NCBI RefSeq assembly: GCF_027595985.1
Contig: NC_073311.1
Coordinates: forward strand, 43,698,539-43,762,538
DNA: 64,000 nt
Direction of reading: 5' to 3'
DNA from: Sorex araneus
Taxonomy: Eukaryota > Chordata > Mammalia > Eulipotyphla > Soricidae
The notes beneath the pieces were generated by a model that was not told the DNA's origin, did no database searches, and saw only the letters and a program-made list of their open reading frames with translations. Position 1 is the first letter of the stretch, and each line of letters starts with the position of its first letter. Positions 56,464-64,000 of the stretch are shown here, piece after piece. A program made the position numbers and the translations under genes.

Positions 56464-56704
56464 AGGGCTGGAGCGATAGCACAGCAGTTAGGCATTCGCC
56501 TTTCAGGCGGCTGACCTGTGTTCGATTCCTCCGCCCCTCTCTGAGAGCCCGGCAAGCTACCGAGAGTATGGAGCCCGCATGGCAGAGCCTGGCAAGCTAC
56601 CCGTGCGTATTGGATATGCCAAAAACAGTAACAATAAGTCTCTCAATGAGAGACGTTACTGGTGCCCGCTTGAACAAATCGATGAGCAACAGGATGACAG
56701 TGAC
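56464..56704 (+). mobile_element. SOR SINE (long form)
   Basis: agggctggagcgatagcaca, tgagagcccggcaagctacc, tgccaaaaacagtaacaata, cgatgagcaacaggatgaca. TSD actttgaagag / actttgaagaa. Confidence 0.95.
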
Positions 56705-57214
56705 AGTGACTTTGAAGAAAAGATGAATATTCCATTGTTATGAGGAATTATATTTCTGTATTTTAATGTACAATCTTCTACCTGAATCTTTAAACTACAG
56801 CACTCATTATATCTATAAGTAATCATTTTGTAAATGTTATTACCCTTTTCATTGATCATGCAAGCTCAGGATATCTAGTAAACAGCTGGACTTCTGTTTA
56901 TGCCACATAAAAATGGAACAAAAAGATAACAGAAAAGTAAACAAATGGTACATAGGTAGTGTGTATATAGTAAAATACTCAATAAAATAATACCCTGTTA
57001 ATATTATATAGAGAAGTGTCTATCTGGGGAACTTTGGGTCTCAGTCATTGGGCTTTTACCAAGGGATGGGAAGGTAGGTATCCTTGGATTCCGGATTTTT
57101 AGGTTCAGAAGGAAAGCATGTGCTCAGCCTAACTAATGTTTGGAAAGACAGGTCCATGAGCCCCTCGGACTGAAAGCCCTCCTGAAATCTTAAGAGCCAG
57201 CTGCCTAGAATAGA

Positions 57215-57532
57215 CAAGGAATAACTAAGAAAATGATGACTGGAGGAATCAGTCGGGATGGGAGATGTGTGCTGAAGGTAGATAATGGACCAAACGTGAT
57301 GACCTCTCAGTGTCTGTGTTGCAAGCCATAAAGCCCAAAAGTGGAGAGAGGGTATGGGGAATATTGTCTGCAATGGAGGCAGGGGGAGGGTTGGAAAGGA
57401 GGTACACTGGGGATATTGGTGGTGGGGAATGTGCACTGGTGGAGGGATGGGTGTTTGATCATTGTGTGATTGTAACTCAAACATAAAAGCTTGTAACTAT
57501 CTCATGGTGATTCAGTAAAATTAAAAAAAAAA
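57215..57532 (+). mobile_element. L1 3' UTR fragment
   Basis: gggatgggagatgtgtgctg, gtggggaatgtgcactggtg, tgattcagtaaaattaaaaa; same subfamily as the copy at 15495. PARPBP intron 1, sense orientation. Confidence 0.88.
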
Positions 57533-58127
57533 AAGACCAGCTGCCAAGCAAGGGCCGCCCGCAGGCCTGTGAAGGCCAACCTCAGAATTCCCGTGTGGGT
57601 ATTCTTGTTAGATCCGTTAGATCTGAATCCAGTCCAGATTCAAAGGGGTGGAAAAAAATTAAATACTCTCTTTTGGGACTTTGTTGGAATGGGGGGAAAT
57701 ATTATGGCCTTTTCTTTTCTTTTTCTTTTTTGCAACCTACCATAGATAGTAGTCTCTTATATCAAAACTATTAAAAAAATATTCATTTGCTATGTCCATG
57801 TCTATATGTTTTCATAATTTGCATACCTGTTTTATCTAAATTTTCAGATCCAAAGATACTTTGTTAGTTCAGAGGATTTGACTTAGAAACCTAATGCAGA
57901 GGAAAATTCACATTTCACATTTTCAAAATTCACATTTTCGGGCTGCGACAGCCCGAAATTTTCTATTTCTATTTTCCTAAATTTCATTTGAACCGTTTTT
58001 GGTAAATTAGAATGACCCCTCATTCCCTACTTATTTTTCTCTAACTCTGCCCGTTGCACACGGTAAATGTTAGTTTCCAGTGAAAATAAGGCGTGTTAAC
58101 ACGGTATTCTGCCCTGCTTTCCACAGG

Positions 58128-58280
58128 ATGGCTGTGCTCAGCCAGAAGTCTGTGCTGGATATGATCAAAGAGCTCAGGAGGAATTGGCACACGCTCTGCT
58201 ACTCCGAGAGGACCACTGTCTGTGGGGCGGACGCCATGCTCTCCGTACTGCAGCTTTCTATGGCTGAGAACAACAAACAG
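58128..58280 (+). CDS. PARPBP: PARPBP first coding exon, partial gene
   Basis: PARPBP (PARI) is a UvrD-helicase-like protein that binds PCNA and RAD51 and restrains homologous recombination at forks (family knowledge). This exon encodes residues 1-51, starting [20 protein letters not shown] and containing [15 protein letters not shown] and [11 protein letters not shown], which matches the human N terminus as I recall it (MAVFNQKSV...). Acceptor ...ctttccacag at 58126 leaves a single G before the ATG. The donor CAG|gtcagt follows 58280 in phase 0. The helicase-like core and PIP box are encoded by later exons beyond the window; I did not find exon 3 before 64000. Confidence 0.95.
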
Positions 58281-58319
58281 GTCAGTTTCGTATTTTTACG
58301 ATACTGTTTCTTTTTCTTC

Positions 58320-58396
58320 TTTTTTTGCGATGCTGGGGATCAAACCTAGGGCCTGACACACGCGAGGCACACACTCTGCTGTCGAGCCAGTCCCAC
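58320..58396 (-). mobile_element. tRNA-Ala-like (ID-like) SINE
   Basis: gatgctggggatcaaaccta, gggcctgacacacgcgaggc, acactctgctgtcgagccag, 40 nt after the PARPBP exon-2 donor. Confidence 0.65.
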
Positions 58397-58676
58397 GTTA
58401 CCCCTTTTCTCTATTTATTTATTTGCAGTTGGATTTTGATGGCCGCACATCTGAATAAACTAAATTATTTTCTTTGCAACATATGCCCTCCTACGATAGC
58501 ATCAGAATATTGTTTTCATAAATGTGTCCATTCTATCTAGCAAAATATGATTGGATTGGAAAGGATTTATTCCAAATTGGAGTCTTCTTATGTATAATTT
58601 CACAAATGCCACATAAATTTGATGTTTAATTTTGAAGTCTTAAGATAATACTGCTATTATTATTATTTTATAAGGG

Positions 58677-58999
58677 GTCTGGAGTGATAGCGCAGCGGGT
58701 AGCGCGTTCACCTTGCATGTGGCTGACCGGGTTCGATTCCTCTGCCCCTCTCGGAGAGCCCAGCAAACTACCGAGAGTATCTCACCCGCTCAGCAGAGCC
58801 TGGCAAGCTCCCTGTGGCATATTTGATATGCCCAAAACGGTAACAACACAGTAATTCACAATGGAGTATGCCAAAAACAGTAACAACAACAGTATGCCAA
58901 AAACAGTAACAACAACAGTAACTCACAATGGAGACATTACTGGTGCCCGTTCGAGAAAATCGATGAGCAATGGGATGACAGTGATACAGTGATACAATG
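58677..58999 (+). mobile_element. SOR SINE (long form) with internal triplication
   Basis: Head gtctggagtgatagcgcagc and tail cgatgagcaatgggatgaca are standard. The block tatgccaaaaacagtaacaa is present three times (58826, 58867, 58892 region). TSD attttataagg on both sides (near 58666 and 59000). Confidence 0.93.
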
Positions 59000-59065
59000 A
59001 TTTTATAAGGCATTTTATTAAATATTATAAATGATTTTTATTTAAATATAGCCAAAGAATTTGGC

Positions 59066-59222
59066 AGGGGGGGTGCTTAGGTCACAGTCAGCAGTGCTCA
59101 GGAGCTATTTCTGACTCTGTGCTCAGGAGTGACCCCTAGTGGTGCTTGGTGGACCATATGTGGCGCCAGGTATTCCAACTGGGGCGGCTGGGTGCAAGTC
59201 AAGTGCCTTACCTCCTGTGAGT
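59066..59222 (-). mobile_element. SOR SINE, diverged
   Basis: aggtcacagtcagcagtgct, gctcaggagtgacccctagt, tcaagtgccttacctcctgt. Confidence 0.8.
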
Positions 59223-59478
59223 CAAAAGAATTTTATGACATTTTAGACTCTGGTATAGATTCATACATTGATAGATTCATTATTCCTAAACCAGGTAGTC
59301 AATGACAATCTTTTGATTTCTTGATCGTGATGAATGTAGATTGGAGTAGTAGACAAGGTTTCTTGGTGTACAAATACATGCATGTGTAGACTTTGCATAT
59401 TACACACATGCAAATCTCTTATTATTCCTCTTATTGTATGAGCCATTCAATATTATCTTTGATTCCTTGGTGTTATAC

Positions 59479-59732
59479 TGTCACTGTTATCACTGTCATC
59501 ACTGTCATCCCGTTGCTCATCAATTTGCTTGAGCAGGCACCAGTAATGTCTCCGTTGTGAGACTTGTTGTTAATGTTTCTGGCATATTGAATATGCCATG
59601 GGGAGCTTGCCAGGCTCTGCCGTGCGGGCGGGATATTCTGGGTAGCTTGCCAGGCTCTCCGAGAGGGACGGAGGAATTGAACCTGGATCGGCCGCATGCA
59701 AGGCAAACACCCTACCTGCTGTGCGATAGCTG
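59479..59732 (-). mobile_element. SOR SINE (long form)
   Basis: atcccgttgctcatcaattt, cagtaatgtctccgttgtga, ctctccgagagggacggagg, ctgctgtgcgatagct. TSD ggtgttatac / ggtgtcatac. Confidence 0.93.
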
Positions 59733-59742
59733 TGGTGTCATA

Positions 59743-61270
59743 CAGGCTGTGGTTTTGACAAATGTCCTGCTCTTACTAGTGTTGCACTGAGAAGTTTACG
59801 GCATTACATATTCTATACTCTGCCTCTTCAGACTTCCCACTCCCCAGGTACTTGCAGTTACTGATCTCTGGATGGTCCCTGCAGTATAACCTTTCCTAGA
59901 ATGTTATAGAATTGCAGTCATAGGGTTTGTCGTCTCTTCCAGTTGTGTCTCTTCCCTTAGTGATGTACATTGAAGGCTTTTTCACGAATTTTTCTGGCTT
60001 GGTAACTCATTTCTTTTCTAGCAGCGATATTTCTTTGTATGAATAGCTTAGTTTATTATTTTTTATCTTGTTTGACTTTCTCCTAATTGATATTTAGTAA
60101 GATATTTAATACTTCATTGTTTTTTATCTTAATTGATTGGATTGACCAGATTTCTTTTTCTTTTCTCGCCATTATCTTCCAACAGCTCTGATTTGTCCTC
60201 TCTAAACCCAAAATCATGTTTTTGTTTCGAAGGTATCATGTTGTCTCCTCTGAGAATATTAGTATTTTGTTGAGGTTTTTTTTTTCCTGTGTAATGTTTT
60301 CTCCATGTTCTTTGTTTTTCTTAGTTTTCTTTGGGAAGAATTTTCTATTAGAGACTTAGTTCATGATGGCCTGTGGCCATCCATATATACGTGTATTGTT
60401 ATAGAGTGCCCAGATGCTCATTGGGAACTCTGCATGTAGCCTGGTCACACGAGTGACACTTGTGTGGCTGATACCCCTTTTGGATACACAGGTTCTTTAG
60501 TGGAGTCTTCTTTTCTCTTGCAATGTAAACTTGAGCTACCCTAGTGTTGGCTGCCTGAAAGGAGTTTCAGAATTTAAAATTTCAGCTGTCATGTGATGTC
60601 TGTGGCTCATTAGGATACTTGTCTCCTGTACTTGTGCAGGTCAATAAGTGTTCTACCTTTTATTTTGGCAGTATTTAGTTATTTGGCAAAAATCTAAATT
60701 ACGATTCCCCAGAGAGGTAAGAATAACACTGAGGCTGCCTCAGCAATCTCTCCACTGGCGGGTATCTCTAACATTCCCTCCTGCTGGGCACATTTTTTTC
60801 TACTGGGCAATCAAAGTACATTGCTCTTTAGGGGTTATGGTCTTATTTAATATTTTTGATGACTAGCATGTTTAAACATCCTTTAAAATTATTATTTGAT
60901 TTAGTACAGGTAATGTAATGTTTTAAACTACCTTCCTATTCTTAACTATTTTACTGTAAAATTCTGTCTCTTACTGTTTGAAAGTGTTCTGTGTGTATTT
61001 TAGATACTCTTTTTCTGCTATTCACTTTGCCTCCTAGTATGTGCCATTTTATATACTCCCAGAATGTCTCTTGGATTGTTTTCACCAGTGATTATATACA
61101 AGTCCTCTTTCCTGATAAGTCTGCTCTGGTATTAAGTACTCATGTATGATTAAGTACTCATGATTAAGGACCTTTTAACTTGCTGTCGTGTTAGTGCCCA
61201 TCAGTTTCAAAAAGAAAAATCCACTGTTTCTTTCCTCAACCAGTTTTCTTATTCATGTTCATCTTTAAAA
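59743..61270. other. PARPBP: PARPBP intron 2, no certain feature
   Basis: AT-rich; phrases near 59940-60060 resemble reversed old L1 3' sequence. No PARPBP exon 3 signal found. Confidence 0.4.
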
Positions 61271-61277
61271 AATATTC

Positions 61278-61430
61278 TGCATTTGGGCCACACCTGGCTA
61301 TACTCAGTGCTAACTTCTGACTTTGTGCTCAGGGACCACTCCTTGCTCTGTGCTCAGGGGACCTTCTGGGGTGCCGGGGATCTAACCAGGGTGAGCTGTG
61401 TGCAAGGCAAGTGGCTTCATCCTCCTAGTC
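61278..61430 (-). mobile_element. SOR SINE, diverged
   Basis: gggccacacctggctatact, gctcaggggaccttctgggg, tgtgcaaggcaagtggcttc. Confidence 0.8.
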
Positions 61431-61441
61431 ATGTTCTTGTT

Positions 61442-61608
61442 TTTGCTTTTGGGCCACACCAGGCGGTGCCCAGTGCTGACTCCTGGCTCTGTACTCAGGG
61501 TTCATACCTGGCAGTGCTTGGGGCACCGTGTGGCATTCTGGGGATTAATCCTGGGGCATCTGGGTGCAGAGCTGGTACCTTACCGTCTGAACTATCTGTC
61601 CAACTTTG
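61442..61608 (-). mobile_element. SOR SINE, diverged
   Basis: tttgggccacaccaggcggt, actcctggctctgtactcag, ctgaactatctgtccaact; second of two head-to-tail reverse copies. Confidence 0.82.
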
Positions 61609-61741
61609 ACTCCACTCATCTTCTTAATCTCAATGCTGTGTACCATTGTTCACAGCCACTGAACTAAACACACAGGGACAATTTGGTGTCTTTTTCCTTT
61701 GTTCTCCACTAACTCCATATTCAAGTCTTGTCATTTTTACT

Positions 61742-61835
61742 ACTCGGGGGACCATAAGTGGTGCTCGGTATCAAACATGGGCCAGCCACATGCATGTCAA
61801 GCACCTTGGCCACTGTGCTCTCTCCAGCACCTAAA
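61742..61835 (-). mobile_element. SOR SINE, truncated
   Basis: cgggggaccataagtggtgc, acatgcatgtcaagcacctt, tgtgctctctccagcac. Confidence 0.75.
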
Positions 61836-62248
61836 CCTTTCTTTCTTTGATATTGGCTTTATATAGTTCAAATCAATAGTAATTATGTTGTTAAGACTAT
61901 GGCTCACCTTAAACAGCTTTGAGAAGGTTACAGATGTTCTTTTGGCTCGAACAGAGGTGTTCATCTTGTTACTTCATGGTCGATAAGCACAGCACCTCTG
62001 AGGACCTGGCAGATTTGAAAGTGACTGCACTCTAACAAATAATAAGAAGCAGTTTTTTAAAATTGTATTGTGTTTTGCGACAACACTCTCCCCCCCCTCC
62101 CCAGCAAATACTTGATTCTGAACAAGCAAAGAAATGAATCTGGCATTTTGGTTGCATACCATTTATCAGATGTCATTTAATCTTTGCTTATGTACCTCAC
62201 ACATGAGTGAACATATTCTTGGACCACTTAGCCCATTATCATGAAGGG

Positions 62249-62250
<2 letters not shown>

Positions 62251-62314
<64 letters not shown>
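62251..62314. repeat. (AT)n microsatellite
   Basis: About 32 AT units directly abutting a headless SOR variant. Confidence 0.97.
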
Positions 62315-62318
<4 letters not shown>

Positions 62319-62575
62319 CTCGGAGAGCCCAGCAAGCTACCGAGAATATCCCACCCACACAGAAGAGCCTGGCAAGCTCCCCATGATGTATTCGATATGC
62401 CAAATACAGTAACAATAACAGGTCTTATTCCCCTGACCCTGAAAGAAGCCTCCAATCGTTGGGAAAACGAGTAAGGAGAGGCTGCTAAAATCTCAGGGCT
62501 GGACTAATGGAGATGTTACTGGTGCCCCCTTGGGTAAATCGATGAACAACGGAATGACAGTGATAACAGTGATAT
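62315..62575 (+). mobile_element. SOR long-form variant with extra internal segment, headless
   Basis: cctctcggagagcccagcaa, tattcgatatgccaaataca, then an insert of about 95 nt (attcccctgaccctgaaaga, ggagaggctgctaaaatctc) and the usual ggagatgttactggtgcccc / atcgatgaacaacggaatga. The tRNA-like head is absent; an AT microsatellite occupies its place. Confidence 0.85.
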
Positions 62576-62579
62576 CGTG

Positions 62580-62700
62580 ATGTACTATTTATCAGATGTC
62601 ATTTAATCTGTGCCATCTCATTTTATAACCAAGGAAACTTAGTTCTAGGAATTTCTGTATTTTCTCCAAAAGCACAGAGCAAATGAATGTCCTTAAGAAG
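62580..62700 (+). repeat. MIR-like ancient SINE
   Basis: ctcattttataaccaaggaa and ttctccaaaagcacagagca fit a decayed MIR core; weak. Confidence 0.4.
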
Positions 62701-62752
62701 TAGATCTTTGTCCTTTTAATAGCAACAGTTTGTTAGTTAAAAAAAATTAAGT

Positions 62753-63290
62753 TTATTTAAAAATTTGAATTATTATGAAAATAACTTTGGTAAAACATGG
62801 AAAGTCCAACTGCTCTGAAGAATTGTAACACGCACCTTTTTTCTCATTTAATTCATGTGAAATGCAATCCTTCTTATGTTCATCAGAGAAGTAGAGGGTT
62901 GAACATGTTGAACTTCCTTCAGATGGTGGCCAGCTGGCACGCTTTCCTAGCAAAACAGTTTCTGATTTGACCACAGACCTCCTCAATCAGTTGTTGCTGG
63001 TTCGAATAATAGGATCTGCTATCAGAAGGAGCACCTGATCATGGAAATGGATATCTGGAGCGCGTTTTTACTTGGCTTTAAAATGTTTTCACAATCCTAG
63101 TATAAACACTGCGAATCTAGTCAAACCTCTTCTCACAAGAGCAACAGCTTGTATGGTTTAACTGGTTACTGTCAACAGATAGAGAAGAAGTGGCACCATA
63201 TACATTAGGCAAAAGTCTGCACTTATTTCTAACATGAAGGATGCTATGCCAAAACGCTTTCAGAATTTCTGAAGTAAAGCGAGGCTTGTC
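62753..63290 (-). pseudogene. Possible unidentified decayed coding retrocopy
   Basis: The minus strand has a 77-codon open frame at 62986-62753 and protein-like reading in other frames upstream (for example NVYGATSSLSVDSNQLNH near 63200 and LIEEVCGQIRNCFARK near 62960). Stops and frame changes separate these. Base composition is higher in GC than the flanks and lacks SINE or L1 motifs. This pattern fits an old processed pseudogene, but I do not recognise the parent. It could also be chance or an unrecognised transposon. Confidence 0.25.
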
Positions 63291-63335
63291 ACTCTAAGTA
63301 AACTGGATATATTTAACGAAAGTAATATTTGGAAA

Positions 63336-63650
63336 TCCCACCGAAATTTTGGGCTTGGACTCCAGGCTCAACGAGACCCGGAAACAAGATCCTCTGTCTG
63401 TCTCACCAATCTCCGGCGCCCCAGGGATCAAACCCAGACGACCCACCCTGCCCGCGCCAGATAAATACCTCATGGGCTGACCTCCACGACCTCCACTACC
63501 CAGCAATCACCACGCTCCAGGCTGCTTTCCAGGCCACAAAAGACACTTAATTCCCATTTTCCATAATTTCCGCACCATATTTGATGGGGTTCAAATATGG
63601 TGTGAACCATGGGAACATCTTTAAGGGTGATTGGAGGCCACCCTTAAAGC
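63336..63650. other. GC-moderate unknown segment before a SOR variant
   Basis: gctcaacgagacccggaaac, gcgccagataaatacctcat, ggtgattggaggccaccctt. It could be the unrecognised 5' part of the composite SOR-variant element that follows, or an old LTR-type sequence. Confidence 0.3.
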
Positions 63651-63651
63651 C

Positions 63652-63870
63652 TCCATCCCTCTCGGAGAGCCCAGCAAGCTACCGAGAGTACCCTTCCCGC
63701 ATGGCAGAACCTGGCAAGCTACCCATGGTGTATTCAATATGCCAAAAACAGTAACAACAATGGGACTCATTCGCCTAACACCAAAAGAGCCCCCAACATG
63801 GCAGTGTTAAGAAGGATGAGCAAGGAGAGGCTGATAAAATCTCAGGGAAAAACTAGGCTGGCAAAACGAA
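63652..63870 (+). mobile_element. SOR long-form variant with extra segment, headless
   Basis: ccctctcggagagcccagca, tattcaatatgccaaaaaca, then gggactcattcgcctaacac, agcaaggagaggctgataaa and atctcagggaaaaactaggc, homologous to the insert at 62425-62495. The normal SOR 3' end is missing. Confidence 0.8.
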
Positions 63871-63892
63871 GAAGGACTAAAATGACTGCGAT

Positions 63893-63985
63893 CATTCCTG
63901 GTAGTTCTGGGGGACCCAAATGTGGTAATGGGGATTCAAATGGGGTTAGTCCCATCCAATCCACCGGTACTATCTCTCTTGCCCT
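63893..63985 (-). mobile_element. SOR SINE, truncated
   Basis: cattcctggtagttctgggg, ccggtactatctctcttgcc. Confidence 0.65.
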
Positions 63986-64000
63986 AGTATTTGTAGCTGA

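Larger units (their letters stand above)
54754..58126 (+). other. PARPBP: PARPBP intron 1
   Basis: Runs from the exon-1 donor to the acceptor at 58125-58126. It holds two MIR relics, a TG microsatellite, a fragment of the tRNA-Ala-like SINE, one long SOR SINE and an L1 3' end. Stretches 56715-57215 and 57540-58080 are AT-rich with nothing I recognise. Confidence 0.6.

Noticed and set aside
61160-61609. 149-codon plus-strand frame
   Set aside because: Most of it is two reverse SOR SINEs read through; the peptides repeat the same SINE-derived motif.
16905-62314. CRISPR-like or satellite arrays
   Set aside because: The short-period repeats are simple dinucleotide microsatellites without spacers, in a mammalian genome.
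58281-64000. PARPBP exon 3
   Set aside because: I looked on the plus strand for the continuation expected after ...MAENNKQ and found no matching open segment with splice sites; it is probably beyond the window.

Overview
The window is vertebrate nuclear DNA from a mammal, almost certainly a shrew (Soricidae, probably Sorex). It has spliced genes with GT-AG introns, L1 3' ends, ancient MIR/L2/hAT relics and dinucleotide microsatellites. It also carries more than 50 copies of a tRNA-derived SINE whose head (ggggctggagcgatagc), tRNA-like B box (ggttcgattcc) and tail (gggtgtgacccaaaaag) I recognise as the shrew SOR family. The family name is from memory, not from a search.

Two genes lie head to head. 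NUP37 (nucleoporin of the Nup107-160 Y complex) runs on the minus strand. All nine of its coding exons can be placed exactly: 53218-53063, 47526-47402, 41609-41537, 38989-38895, 15357-15267, 10996-10815, 10232-10182, 8241-8148 and 7179-7066. Spliced, they make 981 nt, or 326 codons plus stop, with every junction in phase, every intron GT-AG and no internal stop; 326 residues is the length I recall for human NUP37. PARPBP (PARI, a PCNA/RAD51-associated recombination regulator) starts on the plus strand. A candidate noncoding first exon ends at 54753, and the first coding exon (51 codons) is at 58128-58280. The rest of PARPBP lies beyond the right edge. Between them, about 54.1-54.75 kb, is a CpG island that must act as a bidirectional promoter.

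Region by region: 1-6.9 kb is intergenic DNA beyond the NUP37 3' end, with SOR SINEs, a 3' L1 piece and a 350-bp solo LTR flanked by 6-bp repeats. 6.9-54.5 kb is NUP37. Its introns hold SOR copies, several 5'-truncated L1s (one looks like a 3' transduction), a composite tandem-repeat element at 23.0-24.0 kb, an old L1 of about 3 kb at 32-35.6 kb and a decayed RBM8A retrocopy at 40.9-41.1 kb. 54.6-64 kb is PARPBP with introns 1 and 2, including SOR variants that carry an extra internal segment.

I found no defence system, operon or other novel multi-gene system. The interest lies in retroelement structure (transduction, composite element, SINE sub-variants) and in the shared promoter. Repeat boundaries are read by eye and are good to about 5-15 bp unless a target-site duplication (TSD) is cited.
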